Shown piece by piece: positions 17,297 to 26,709 of a DNA stretch of 62,025 nucleotides; positions within the stretch are counted from its first letter, which is position 1; each line of letters opens with the position of its first letter. The stretch is taken from assembly GCA_002162755.1 (NCBI GenBank), contig MAAS01000023.1, positions 1 to 62,025 of the forward strand, read 5' to 3'. The position numbers were made by a program, and so were the translations under genes. The stretch comes from Gammaproteobacteria bacterium 50_400_T64. GTDB lineage: Bacteria > Pseudomonadota > Gammaproteobacteria > Pseudomonadales > Porticoccaceae. The notes beneath the pieces were generated by a model, which worked only from the letters and a program-made list of their open reading frames with translations, ran no database searches and was not told where the DNA came from.

Positions 17297-17782
17297 ATGA
17301 GAGTTTGTCTAGTTACTACCCTGTTATGTTGCGCTCTGTACCCCGTCAGTCTATTCGCGGCTAGTGGGGATAAGAGTGCTCCAGCTGAAGTCAATTGTGA
17401 AGAAAGTGTCGATGCGGCTGATGACATGAACTTTGCCGATAATATTATCGAATGCAATGATGAAGCTGTGATTATTTACGATAAAACATCGCATAAAAAG
17501 TTTATGACTCGCAAGGCTTTGCCTCTAAAGACCTATGAAAAACAGCAGCGGAGTGGGACAAGCACTGTGATTGTGGAGGCGCCGGTTCATCTGCCCGGAA
17601 CTACCTTTATTATCCGTTCGGCTTATAAACTGGATACTCCTCAAGCGGCTTTGGCACCGCTGCACCAGCAAATGGCGACCTACTGTCCTTACGGTTGGGA
17701 GCTGGAGCGTCAGTGGAGTCGCCCTGTTGAGGCAGACTACTACCTACACTACGAATTCACTTGTGCAGATATTGCCCAGTAA
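17297..17782 (+). CDS. Hypothetical secreted protein
   Basis: Not recognised. ATG 17297 is chosen because AGAGG lies 10 nt upstream and the product then begins with a clear Sec signal peptide (MRVCLVTTLLCCALYPVSLFA, cleavage near residue 22). Longer in-frame starts would run back through the porin terminator. The mature part (about 140 residues) holds an acidic stretch with cysteines, a TSHKKFMTRKALPL segment and a C-terminal region with CPYGWELERQWSR. Four mature cysteines could form two periplasmic disulfides. It is flanked by terminators on both sides and so is probably a single-gene unit. Confidence 0.75.
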   Translation: MRVCLVTTLLCCALYPVSLFAASGDKSAPAEVNCEESVDAADDMNFADNIIECNDEAVIIYDKTSHKKFMTRKALPLKTYEKQQRSGTSTVIVEAPVHLPGTTFIIRSAYKLDTPQAALAPLHQQMATYCPYGWELERQWSRPVEADYYLHYEFTCADIAQ

Positions 17783-17868
17783 CCAGCAAAAGGCTGGGGT
17801 ACCGCATCGTGGCTATCCTCTGAGGCAGCCCATTTCTGAGTACTAGCGGGTTAGCATCTTGAGTAAGA

Positions 17869-17895
17869 AAGCCCTGTAACAGCAGGGCTTTTTTA
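17869..17895 (+). terminator. Rho-independent terminator
   Basis: AAGCCCTG (17869-17876) pairs with CAGGGCTT (17883-17890) around TAACAG, followed by TTTTTA. It ends the transcript of the unknown secreted protein, about 90 bp after its stop. Confidence 0.88.
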
Positions 17896-18014
17896 TGGGC
17901 GCAAGGACGGTGGAATTGCATCATTATTTGCCGCTATCATCCGGCCTAAAGTTTGACTAAAATGTGCCTCAATCTAAACTGAAGTTATTATAAATAAACG
18001 AGACGGAACCCTAG

Positions 18015-18725
18015 ATGTTACTGAAAGTTAGTGTAATAAGGCATATGTTGTTACTTGCTTTGTTGATGCCGGGGCTGGTGATTGCGGGATCAACTGAAAA
18101 CGACCCCTTCGAGAGTTACAATAGAGTCATATTCTCCTTTAACGATAAGGTTGATCGCTGGGTGCTAAAGCCAGTGACCAAAGGCTATCTTTTTGTTACG
18201 CCTGATTTTTTGGAACGTGGTGTATCGCGGATGTTCTCCAATATTAGTGAAGTACGCAATATTGTTAACGATGTATTACAGGGTAAAGCAGGGCAGGCCG
18301 GAAATGATACGGGCCGGTTGTTGATCAATTCGACCTTTGGTATCGCAGGTTTTTTTGATGTGGCACGACATGCGGGTCTCGAAAAGTCAGATGGCGAAGA
18401 TTATGGCCAAACTTTTGGTGTCTGGGGCGTTGAGGAAGGAGCCTATCTTGTATTGCCCCTGTTGGGGCCGCGTACACTGAGAGATACGCCAGGAATTCTA
18501 CTGGATATTTTCTTAGACCCCGTTGGGGTAATTAACCATGTGCCGACACGTAATCAGGTCTATGGTGTTCAAGTTGTTTCATTAAGAGCCGATTTGCTTG
18601 AAGCTGAAAAGCTAATTAGCGGTGACAGATATAGCTTTGTTAGAGATGTTTATTTGCAACGTCGTGAGTTTTTGGTTAATGATGGCGAAGTCGAAGATGA
18701 TTTCGGTGATGATGACTATAATTAG
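18015..18725 (+). CDS. mlaA: MlaA (VacJ) family phospholipid-asymmetry protein
   Basis: Outer-membrane component of the Mla pathway, which removes mislocalised phospholipids from the outer leaflet. The family signatures DPFESYNRVIFSFNDKVDRWVLKP (about 30-53), NDVLQGK, LLINSTFGIAGFFDVA and a DYGQTFGVWG stretch are clear; 236 residues is usual. Odd: the N-terminal hydrophobic segment (LLLALLMPGLVIAG) has no lipobox cysteine, so unlike E. coli MlaA this protein is probably not lipidated. The acidic tail EVEDDFGDDD is also notable. The partner-switch pair follows in the same direction, an order also seen in Pseudomonas. Confidence 0.93.
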   Translation: MLLKVSVIRHMLLLALLMPGLVIAGSTENDPFESYNRVIFSFNDKVDRWVLKPVTKGYLFVTPDFLERGVSRMFSNISEVRNIVNDVLQGKAGQAGNDTGRLLINSTFGIAGFFDVARHAGLEKSDGEDYGQTFGVWGVEEGAYLVLPLLGPRTLRDTPGILLDIFLDPVGVINHVPTRNQVYGVQVVSLRADLLEAEKLISGDRYSFVRDVYLQRREFLVNDGEVEDDFGDDDYN

Positions 18726-18771
18726 TCAGTATTTAACCGTTATCTCAATTGGTCAGTAAAGAGGTGTAAGG

Positions 18772-19962
18772 GTGTCAAATAGCCGCGCCTTAATTGTTTC
18801 CTCAGGTATCGAACGTAGGAAACAGTGGAAGGAGGATCTGCTGTCGGGAGACTGGCAGGTACGTTGCGTTGAAAGTCGGGATGAAGCCCTTGTTGCTATC
18901 CCTGACTTCCTGCCGGTTTTGATGTTGCTGGATGTCCTCGCCGATGAACATACGAGTGAAATAGACGAACATTTTGCTCAGCGCTGCAGAGATTCCGGTT
19001 TAGCTGTCATTATTATCTTTAGCCAACCAACCCCAGAAGATATAGCCGTGAGTTTTCGCCGCGGCGCCATTGATGTGCTGATAGAACCTTTTGGTAGAGA
19101 TGAACTCTTTCAGGCAATTGCCCGGGCGGGCGATTTTAAAGATCTTTACCAACAGAACATGGGCTATCGAGGGCAGCTGGAACGGGCAAATAAAGAATTA
19201 CAGGATAGCCTGAATACTCTGCGCATGGATCAGATGGCGGGTCGGCAGGTACAGCTTAATTTATTACCCTTTGGGCCAGTTACCCAGGGTGAATACACCA
19301 TCTCTCATCAAATTGTCCCCTCGCTATTTCTCAGCGGTGATTTTGTTGGTTACTCCGTCGCCTTCGATCGGTTTATATTATTTTATGTGGCCGACGTGTC
19401 AGGTCATGGCGCCTCTTCAGCCTTTGTTACCATCATGCTTAGCTACATTATTCGCCAGATTATTCGCCGGCATATTAATGAAGGTGACCCCTCGGCTTTA
19501 TTGAATGCGCCTGAAGGGCTGGTAGAGCACGTTAATCGGCATATTATGGCTCTGGAGCTTGATAAGCATCTGACCATTTTTGCCGGTTCTATCGATACGC
19601 AACGCCATGTTCTACGTTACGTTATAGGTGCGCAGCTACCTTTACCAATAGTGATAACTGAAGAAAAAGTGGTGTTTTTGCCGGGTAAAGGTAAGCCTGT
19701 CGGTTTGTTTGAAGATGCCAGCTGGTCAGTTGAGGAAATGGCACTTCCTGAGAACTTCACCTTGCTCGTTGTCTCCGATGGTTTGTTTGACTGTATCAGC
19801 GGTGACTCAATGGATGAAAAAGAACAGGCGATATTAGCCGCGTGTCAGCGTGTTGGGCCGGCAGGTGGACACGATGCTCTCTGTCGAGAGCTGGGTATTG
19901 ATAAAATAGAAAAGGCACCGGATGATGTGTCGGTGATGACGGTAATTAGGCAGCATGGATAA
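18772..19962 (+). CDS. rssB: RssB-like PP2C phosphatase with degenerate receiver domain
   Basis: Receiver-PP2C fusion of the partner-switching type (RssB of Pseudomonas, also like HsbR); it would dephosphorylate its STAS partner, encoded next. The PP2C/SpoIIE domain (about 180-395) keeps its metal residues: SGDF, ADVSGHG, VSDGL and the final PDDVSV, so it should be active. The receiver (1-125) keeps D54 (LLDVLAD), but the acidic pair after strand 1 is replaced by SS (LIVSSGIE) and the conserved Lys by Glu (IEPFGRDEL). Normal phosphorylation is therefore doubtful. GTG start with GAGG 7 nt upstream. The STAS gene overlaps its end by 8 bp. Confidence 0.9.
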   Translation: MSNSRALIVSSGIERRKQWKEDLLSGDWQVRCVESRDEALVAIPDFLPVLMLLDVLADEHTSEIDEHFAQRCRDSGLAVIIIFSQPTPEDIAVSFRRGAIDVLIEPFGRDELFQAIARAGDFKDLYQQNMGYRGQLERANKELQDSLNTLRMDQMAGRQVQLNLLPFGPVTQGEYTISHQIVPSLFLSGDFVGYSVAFDRFILFYVADVSGHGASSAFVTIMLSYIIRQIIRRHINEGDPSALLNAPEGLVEHVNRHIMALELDKHLTIFAGSIDTQRHVLRYVIGAQLPLPIVITEEKVVFLPGKGKPVGLFEDASWSVEEMALPENFTLLVVSDGLFDCISGDSMDEKEQAILAACQRVGPAGGHDALCRELGIDKIEKAPDDVSVMTVIRQHG

Positions 19963-20461
19963 AGGCAAAATTTTTGTTGGTCAGACGAACGGCAATTATC
20001 TGATCAGAATGAGCGGTGATGTCAGGGTCACCTTGTGCGCCTCGCTTAATCACTATGTGGAAAGCATATTTGGGCATGACAATGTAACAAGTGTGCTGGT
20101 TGATTTGTTAGAAACAGAAGGTGTTGATAGCACAACGTTAGGCCTGCTTACCAAGCTTGCGTTATCCACCAAGCGTCATTACGGCATCGTCCCAATTCTA
20201 TTTTGTGAAAACCCCGGTATTTTAAAAACCCTTGAAGCGATGTCTCTTGATGAGCTCTTTACGATTATTCGAGAGGGGCCGCCTACGAGTCATGATGCAA
20301 AGGCGCTTGAAGAGCTACCCTGTGATGATTGTGATGAAGCTGAAGCTCGGCGTAGTGTACTAGAGGCGCATCGCCTGTTAGTTGAGGTTAACCCACAGTG
20401 TGAGCCGGAGTTTATTGACTTGATTCGTTACCTCGAAGATGAGGTTGGCAAACAGAGCTAA
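19955..20461 (+). CDS. rssC: STAS domain anti-sigma factor antagonist
   Basis: Partner of the preceding phosphatase. The STAS domain (about 1-110) has the phosphorylatable site as VDSTTLG with S59, matching the DSxxLG motif of SpoIIAA-type antagonists. A C-terminal extension (about 115-168) with CDDCDEAEARRSVLEAHRLL is specific to this subgroup. 168 residues. It overlaps the phosphatase gene by 8 bp, hence coupled translation. No anti-sigma kinase is encoded nearby, so the third partner must lie elsewhere. The downstream pga operon converges on it. Confidence 0.9.
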   Translation: MDKGKIFVGQTNGNYLIRMSGDVRVTLCASLNHYVESIFGHDNVTSVLVDLLETEGVDSTTLGLLTKLALSTKRHYGIVPILFCENPGILKTLEAMSLDELFTIIREGPPTSHDAKALEELPCDDCDEAEARRSVLEAHRLLVEVNPQCEPEFIDLIRYLEDEVGKQS

Positions 20462-20501
20462 CTGTAAATAGGGCATGGCGCAGAGTTATTCTCAATAAAG
20501 G

Positions 20502-20996
20502 CTATGTCAGTCGGTCGCCTTCAGATGCTGTTTCTAAAGAGCTGTAAATATTGTCGAGTTTAGTCTCTCTTAGTGTGATCTCACCTTTCTCTGAAATGAC
20601 TATCGTCGAGATTTTATTCGATTGAGCAGCATCGAGCGCTATTTCCGAAATATTGAGCAGTTGCAGAAAGTCATTTTTCTGAACAGGTGGTAAGGGTTTG
20701 CGGCGGTCTATACCCTTGAAACGTGAAAAATTATAGAAAGCCCAAAGAGCAAGGGTGCCTGTAAGAGCGAGAGTAATAGCAATAAAAGTGGGTAAAGCTT
20801 GAATGAAGGCATCGAAGCCATCCGCCATGACCAGCTCTTTCTGGAAAAATCGAATTTGAAACCACCAGCCAGCAACGGTGATAAGAGGTACCCACAAATA
20901 AAACCAGATAACCCAAAATATGAGTGTGAGTAAGGCTGATGAATATTTTAGCCGTAGAGTCTGAAGTTTTGGCGTGTCGATAATAAATTTATTCAT
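20502..20996 (-). CDS. pgaD: PgaD, poly-N-acetylglucosamine synthase subunit
   Basis: Small inner-membrane partner of PgaC, needed for PNAG polymerisation and for activation by cyclic di-GMP in E. coli. 164 residues from ATG 20996, with two hydrophobic helices (about 21-45 and 70-95: LIFWVIWFYLWVPLITVAGWW and IAITLALTGTLALWAFYNF) and a basic cytosolic tail. The ATG overlaps the end of pgaC (GATGAATAA). PgaD sequences vary a lot; identification rests on the two-helix form and its place at the end of a clear pgaABC run. Confidence 0.88.
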   Translation of the reverse strand: MNKFIIDTPKLQTLRLKYSSALLTLIFWVIWFYLWVPLITVAGWWFQIRFFQKELVMADGFDAFIQALPTFIAITLALTGTLALWAFYNFSRFKGIDRRKPLPPVQKNDFLQLLNISEIALDAAQSNKISTIVISEKGEITLRETKLDNIYSSLETASEGDRLT

Positions 20997-22245
20997 CACG
21001 AAGCCCCCTGTCTGGGCTAACCCAGGTGGCGGGAGCGCCTTTTTTTCGTGATAAAGCGCGTGGAATACCCAGGACAACGGCTATTACATTAATCAGCCAA
21101 TAAGCAATGGGGAACCAGATCATCCAGAAATAATATTTCCATATATTTTTTTCATAACGGGACTCAATAGAGAGGCTAATGGCGAATTGTATAAGGCAGG
21201 TAATCCCTAATAGAACGCCGCCCCAGCTAGGTAATAAGGAGTGAACTCGGATTTCTTCGGGTAGATCAATAAAATAACCTGCAACCCAAAGTGCCATAGT
21301 GGCAACAATACTGAATGACCAAAAAATACTGGTGATAAATTCAATATAAACCATCCACATACGCCGTGATTTCCAGACGCCCAGGTCTTTAAAATACTTT
21401 AGAAAAACTTCAATGCCGCCCTGCGCCCAACGTATTCTTTGGCGTAATAAGCCCGAGTACGTTTCAGGCATTAAAATCCAGCACATTGCTCTTGGCTCAA
21501 AGCGGATATCCCAATGGTCGAGCTGCAGCTTCCAGCTAATATCAATATCATCAGTGATCATATCGGTAGACCAATACCCAACTCGGTGTAAAGCGGATTT
21601 TCGAAAGCCGGCGACGACACCCGATACCGTAAAAATTCGGCCATAAACCCGTTGGGCCCGTTTAATAAGCCCAACGATTGCCGAAAATTCGCCAACCTGA
21701 ATTTTCCCCAATAGCGATGATCGCGTTCTTATTCTCGGATTACCTGTAACAGCGCCAACTCGCGGGCCATTAATAAAGTGTTTCATCATCCAACTGGCGG
21801 CATCTTCATCCAGCAGGGCGTCACCGTCAATACAAATTAGGAATTCGTTGTTTGAGGCCATAGCACCCATATTGAGCGCGGCAGCTTTCCCCAGGTTTTT
21901 ACGAAAATGAATGACACGCACTTGTTTATGTATTGACGCGAGTTGATTAAGGATTTCACCGGTTTTGTCTGTGCTGGCATCATTGATAGCGATAATCTCA
22001 AAACTCGGATAATTCTGCAGTAGAAGTTGTTCGATCGTTTCGAGAGCATTCTCAGCTTCATTATGGCAGGGCACGAGAATACTAATGGGTGGCGGTGTCT
22101 CGAGTTGAGGGGGCGATGCCTGCTCTTTCCTCTCCCAGCGAAAATAATAAATGAGCGCACCCGACATCCATAAATAGGCCATAAAGAGCGGGTAATAGAG
22201 GGCGAAGCCAAAAAGAATGTCACTGATGGTAGCGAGTTCAATCAT
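20989..22245 (-). CDS. pgaC: PgaC, poly-beta-1,6-N-acetyl-D-glucosamine synthase
   Basis: Inner-membrane family 2 glycosyltransferase polymerising UDP-GlcNAc into PNAG. The 418-residue product has an N-terminal membrane segment, the GT-A domain (about 50-280) with VPCHNE, INDASTD, the ICIDGDA aspartates and the TDDID motif, then the processive QRIRWAQGG motif (QxxRW), and C-terminal helices. The cyclic di-GMP response of the E. coli enzyme works through PgaC/PgaD and may apply here. The gene starts 4 bp after the pgaB stop. Confidence 0.95.
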   Translation of the reverse strand: MIELATISDILFGFALYYPLFMAYLWMSGALIYYFRWERKEQASPPQLETPPPISILVPCHNEAENALETIEQLLLQNYPSFEIIAINDASTDKTGEILNQLASIHKQVRVIHFRKNLGKAAALNMGAMASNNEFLICIDGDALLDEDAASWMMKHFINGPRVGAVTGNPRIRTRSSLLGKIQVGEFSAIVGLIKRAQRVYGRIFTVSGVVAGFRKSALHRVGYWSTDMITDDIDISWKLQLDHWDIRFEPRAMCWILMPETYSGLLRQRIRWAQGGIEVFLKYFKDLGVWKSRRMWMVYIEFITSIFWSFSIVATMALWVAGYFIDLPEEIRVHSLLPSWGGVLLGITCLIQFAISLSIESRYEKNIWKYYFWMIWFPIAYWLINVIAVVLGIPRALSRKKGAPATWVSPDRGLRDE

Positions 22246-22249
22246 CGAC

Positions 22250-24184
22250 TTACAATGCCAGGGGTGAGGTGTTTAATGAAATGCTGGACCTTATGGTGTG
22301 CAAGCTGGGGTGTTGATCTAAAAAATTATCGGGGTAGTAGCCAATGTGCTTTACACCGAGGCGCATCAGTAAATTAAATTGACTTGCCAATGTGTCGTTT
22401 GGAATCGGACTGCTTGTTCTCCAGTCTACAGATTGAAGTTCAAAGAGTGTTTTGTCGAATGAGGGATCGTGAATGGCTGCGTTTTTAGTGAGATTAAATA
22501 ACCACTGTCGAGGGTTTTTGGATTGCTCCATATAGGGCATTGCCATAATCGCAGTATAGTCATAAGTTCTCAGCATATCTGGATAACTTTGATTAAACCA
22601 CTCGCTGCTATTTTTATTTAAAACGACATTCGCATAAATATTTCGCGCTGTTTTTATAGTTGGCCTGTAGTGTTTGACTTTCTCAGCAAGGTCTATAGTC
22701 AATTGTGTTATTTGATGGGTTTTAATGGCCTGCCATTCACGTTTTAAAGGGCCTCTTAAATTTTCAATCGTTAAATCACCCATGCCTAGAGTACTTGCAG
22801 CGCTACGAAGTGCAGCAGGGCTAAAATCTTCATAGTCGCTGAGGTAAGCGTCATCATGAAAAAGAAGCCCCGCGAAGTTAGTGTGTTGAGCAAGGTCTTC
22901 GTAAATATCTGTAATTAATTTTCGAGCAGTATTATTAAAGGGCGATAGTCTTAAGTAGCCGGCCCCATTGCTTACTAGCTTGTCCTTCTCAAGACGCTGT
23001 ACTCGCATGCTCTCTGTGCCGTGTATCTGAAAAGAGAGTACGGGCATCCATGCGTAGACATTAACATTGCTACGGGTTTTAAGTTGCCAGGCAACGCGAT
23101 TGAAGAGGTCGCGCCGGACTGGGAGGTGACGATTGGGGAAATAGAGGGCGTCAGCATTGCCATCGCCATCGGGATCTGAAAATGCCTGTAAGAAAACGGT
23201 GTTGATTTTCATGGCTTTAATACGATCGAGTAGCTGACTTAAATTCCTGTCCTCTTGTGAAACGTTTTCGTCATAGACATAATCAAGATCGACATGGGCA
23301 ACGCGAACGGGTTCTGCTGCCTCAACATGGCGCAGTGAATAGACGAAGTCAGTCAGAGGGGGGTTGCCTTGAATCAGTATGCGATTTATTGAGCCTTTAA
23401 GTGGAGACTCGTTACGACCATCGTTAAGTGTTAATGAAAATTTATGGCCTAAGGATGTTGCTATTTCCTCGGTGAGTAGGCTGAAAGCCCCGTAAGGCCA
23501 TACGATCGCTCGAGGTTTAATCCCTGTTAGGTTTTTAATAAACTGACTGTTTTGTTGTAAATCAGTAAATATTCGTTTTCTATACTGAACTTCATTCTCG
23601 TAATGGTGCCTTTTCTTATCAAACTGAAACGTAACGGCAGCAGGCTGGGTATTGCCCTGTGGATTAGATAAAACGCCACGGTGTAAATCGAAACTGTGTG
23701 AGGCAATCTCAACAAGCGTCAACTTGCTAATCGTTCGGATTTCTTCCGGGCTCATAAAAAAATCACGAGGCTTTAATTCTTTCGCACCATAGCTGACTTG
23801 TTGGTCAGCGGCTGTTGTTGACCATTTTCCGACTAGAGCGACAATGGCGGGGTATTGGTACTCTTTTAACAGCGGTAATACATGGGTGTAAAAGCTTTTG
23901 TAACCATCATCGAAAGTTAATAAAAAGGCATTTTCGGGTAATTCTTTATCACCGTTCTCAGCCGCAATAATATCGTCAAGATTGATGGCGTGATAGTTGT
24001 GTGCCTTCAGCCACTCAAACTGTGCAACCAGGTTATCCGTACTAACGGCCATTTGGTCCTTGTCCACAATGCCGTCGACATCATCGCGAATATCGTGATA
24101 ACAAAGTGACAGGTAGCTATTGGCGGCCAGGCTTAGTTGACTGACAAGGAATAGCGATAGAAAAATAAGAGGCTTAAAAGCCAT
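22250..24184 (-). CDS. pgaB: PgaB, PNAG N-deacetylase
   Basis: Periplasmic/outer-membrane enzyme that partly deacetylates PNAG for export. The N-terminal polysaccharide deacetylase (NodB) domain shows SLCYHDIRDD and LTFDDGYKS, with the later SHS-type histidine motif IASHSFDLH; the C-terminal glycoside-hydrolase-like domain (about 290-640) starts near VRVAHVDLDYVYD. 644 residues, close to E. coli PgaB. The signal peptide MAFKPLIFLSLFLVSQLSLAA lacks a lipobox cysteine. The ATG overlaps the pgaA stop (TAATG). Confidence 0.95.
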   Translation of the reverse strand: MAFKPLIFLSLFLVSQLSLAANSYLSLCYHDIRDDVDGIVDKDQMAVSTDNLVAQFEWLKAHNYHAINLDDIIAAENGDKELPENAFLLTFDDGYKSFYTHVLPLLKEYQYPAIVALVGKWSTTAADQQVSYGAKELKPRDFFMSPEEIRTISKLTLVEIASHSFDLHRGVLSNPQGNTQPAAVTFQFDKKRHHYENEVQYRKRIFTDLQQNSQFIKNLTGIKPRAIVWPYGAFSLLTEEIATSLGHKFSLTLNDGRNESPLKGSINRILIQGNPPLTDFVYSLRHVEAAEPVRVAHVDLDYVYDENVSQEDRNLSQLLDRIKAMKINTVFLQAFSDPDGDGNADALYFPNRHLPVRRDLFNRVAWQLKTRSNVNVYAWMPVLSFQIHGTESMRVQRLEKDKLVSNGAGYLRLSPFNNTARKLITDIYEDLAQHTNFAGLLFHDDAYLSDYEDFSPAALRSAASTLGMGDLTIENLRGPLKREWQAIKTHQITQLTIDLAEKVKHYRPTIKTARNIYANVVLNKNSSEWFNQSYPDMLRTYDYTAIMAMPYMEQSKNPRQWLFNLTKNAAIHDPSFDKTLFELQSVDWRTSSPIPNDTLASQFNLLMRLGVKHIGYYPDNFLDQHPSLHTIRSSISLNTSPLAL

Positions 24185-26658
24185 TAAAACCTCCAGTTGA
24201 GTGATAAATAGTAACTCCAGGATAGCTCGTCATCCCCGTCGTAGAGATTACTTGCTCGTTTAATGCCATAAATAAGTTCAAACCTGTAGTCTGCTGTCCA
24301 GCGGTGCTCGTATTGCAGGCCCCATGTTTCACCCGCGCTGTAATTTTTCTGATTGTAGAGCCCCGCACTAATAATTAAACGTTGATGGAAAGAGTCTTCG
24401 TATCTTCTCCAGCTCAACCAGTCATTTTCAAGTGCAATCGTTCCTGCTAAATCACTGTCTGGATTAAAATAAATGACATTTGATTTTGAATTGCGAGAGG
24501 AGTAGAGGTCAACACGGGTTGAAAACTTATAGTTATATTGGCTATACCATCGTTCTTGCCAAAATCCGCTAATACTTTTTCGCTCATTACTATCAGAGAA
24601 ATCCAGGTAGGACAGGTTTAATCCTGTCAACCTGGATTCATGCCAGCGATATTGCCCGCCCCATGAAGCAGATTTTGCATAAATACCTTGGTTCAATGCA
24701 CGGAGTGGCGTCTGACTACTTAGTGATTCTAGCGCAAAGGAGTTACTCCAATGATCGTCAAATTCATAGACACCATTCAAGCTGACACCAAAGCGGTCTT
24801 TTTTATAATGGTCGTAGTGAATTTCAGTCATTAAAAATATGTTGGCCGCTGTGTATTCAAGGCCGATGCCTTCGTGATTGAGTAATCCATCGCCTTCGGT
24901 AAATTTTGCCTGACTGTGTCGTTGATGGATATAGATTCTATAGTTGTAATCCAGGGGGCGGGAATAAAGGTAGCTGTTAATGTTTAGGCTTCGACTACCG
25001 TTAATACCATTGATGTTGTTGCCGTTACTGGAGCTATCTGAGGTGCTGATCTCCGTTTTAAATTCACGCATATTGTGGATGCCCCACAATTTGTTTTGCG
25101 TGGCAATGCCTTTATCTTTTGGATAGAGGTTAAACAATGACTCGATTGAGATTTCTGCTTGTTCGTATTGCTTAAGCGCAAGCTGGTTTCGGGCTTGCCC
25201 CATGCGTAAGCCAATATGTTTTGGTTCCTGAGTGAGACCAATATCATACTCACCCTGGGCTTTGCGTGGCCAGCCGCGCCAATAGTCAATATTAGCAAGC
25301 TCTTTACGAAGGTCCGTGTTGTAGGGGGCGAGTTGGTGGAGTGTTTCTATCTGTTGCTCTGCCTCCTGCAAGTTGTCCGCATAAGCGAGACTCAGCGCTG
25401 AGACAGTTTCAGATTGTGTTTTTCTAGGGTTGGGTTTGCGAAGAGGTCTTTCCCCTTTGCCCCAAATATAAGGGGGCTGTTTGGCGGCTACCTGTTTAAT
25501 CCAGGCTTGTGCGGTATCTGGTTTTTCATTCTCTATGTAGGCATAGAAGAGGGAGAGGTCAAGATTGACATTTTCCTGCGACACCGCCTGTTTTACATCT
25601 AAGTAACACGCCTCGGCTTTGTCAGGGTCTTCAAGGTAGAGATGGGCGTCACACACTGCTATTTGAGCATAAGCAGGCACCTTGATACTTGCAGCGATTA
25701 ATTCATCGTACAGGTTAATTGTTTCATTCATCCGTAGCCTGTTTCTAAATGCGACTAATAAATCAAATTGAGCGTTTAGTGTGAAGGGGGAGGTATCACC
25801 AAATTCAGAGTGAAAGTCACGTATATTTGTTTTCAGCTCGCGAATGGCTATTTCAATTTCATCGAAATGGTCTTTCTCTTGTTCGGTCGGTATTCCTGCC
25901 CAGCGAATTTGATGGGCAGCCATGTCCGTTCGAATACGTGCAAGGTCGTCTTTGCTAAATAGAGACGGGTCTTTGATCATGCTGTCGGCCAGGTGGGATG
26001 CGCCAATGCTATTGAGGATTAGTATTTTTTTTCGAAGAATGACCGGGTCGTTGGGGTGGATAGTAAGGAGGCGTTGGTAAATGGATAGGGCGGCAATACG
26101 CTTGTTCTGTGCTTTATGTAAATAAGCAAGAGCATTAAGTAGCTCAATGTTATCCGGGTGCATTTTTTCCAGCGGTAATAAAACACCCTCTGCCAATTTA
26201 ACTTTATTTTGATCAACATAAACGAGACCGAGACCAATCTCCCCATCAAGGAAGCCTGGAAAACGCCTGCCCATTACTCGATATACGTTTTCAGATCGGG
26301 CATAATTTAATTGTTGCCGATAGGCGATTGCGAGTGTGTTTAAGACATATCTAGGCGCTTGTTTTAATGGGATGTCTTTGGCGTGGTTTGTTATTTGTGG
26401 GTGCTTTCCAGCCCAGCCAAGAATAGAAATATAATCATAAAAAAATCGATTGGGTTTTTCGTGTTTGTTTCCCAGGCCTTTAAGTGTTGTTAAGGCCGGT
26501 GAGTAGTGACCGCTTTGCGCTTGGAGAATGGCGTGTTTATGTTTTGAATCATCGGTATTGCTGGCATTGGCTACACTTGTGAGCAGGCAGATAATGAAAA
26601 AAAGTACAGCTTTGACGAAACCATAATTTATTGTCTTTTGTATTGCGCTTATATTCAT
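24184..26658 (-). CDS. pgaA: PgaA, PNAG outer-membrane porin
   Basis: Outer-membrane exporter of PNAG: a periplasmic TPR superhelix (about 35-500) followed by a beta-barrel (about 520-824). TPR-like repeats are readable (GEIGLGLVYVDQNKVKLAEG, ELLNALAYLHKAQNKRIAAL). The barrel is rich in alternating aromatics and ends in LNWRF, with the C-terminal Phe. 824 residues, usual length. The signal sequence follows a somewhat long N-terminus (hydrophobic segment about 15-32). First gene of the pgaABCD operon; the gap to the upstream terB-like gene is only about 50 bp, so a promoter there would be compact, or transcription could come from tal. Confidence 0.94.
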   Translation of the reverse strand: MNISAIQKTINYGFVKAVLFFIICLLTSVANASNTDDSKHKHAILQAQSGHYSPALTTLKGLGNKHEKPNRFFYDYISILGWAGKHPQITNHAKDIPLKQAPRYVLNTLAIAYRQQLNYARSENVYRVMGRRFPGFLDGEIGLGLVYVDQNKVKLAEGVLLPLEKMHPDNIELLNALAYLHKAQNKRIAALSIYQRLLTIHPNDPVILRKKILILNSIGASHLADSMIKDPSLFSKDDLARIRTDMAAHQIRWAGIPTEQEKDHFDEIEIAIRELKTNIRDFHSEFGDTSPFTLNAQFDLLVAFRNRLRMNETINLYDELIAASIKVPAYAQIAVCDAHLYLEDPDKAEACYLDVKQAVSQENVNLDLSLFYAYIENEKPDTAQAWIKQVAAKQPPYIWGKGERPLRKPNPRKTQSETVSALSLAYADNLQEAEQQIETLHQLAPYNTDLRKELANIDYWRGWPRKAQGEYDIGLTQEPKHIGLRMGQARNQLALKQYEQAEISIESLFNLYPKDKGIATQNKLWGIHNMREFKTEISTSDSSSNGNNINGINGSRSLNINSYLYSRPLDYNYRIYIHQRHSQAKFTEGDGLLNHEGIGLEYTAANIFLMTEIHYDHYKKDRFGVSLNGVYEFDDHWSNSFALESLSSQTPLRALNQGIYAKSASWGGQYRWHESRLTGLNLSYLDFSDSNERKSISGFWQERWYSQYNYKFSTRVDLYSSRNSKSNVIYFNPDSDLAGTIALENDWLSWRRYEDSFHQRLIISAGLYNQKNYSAGETWGLQYEHRWTADYRFELIYGIKRASNLYDGDDELSWSYYLSLNWRF

Positions 26659-26709
26659 TTACGGTTATGGCTTGTTGGGTTGAAATAGGGTTCGTATTCG
26701 GACACGGGA

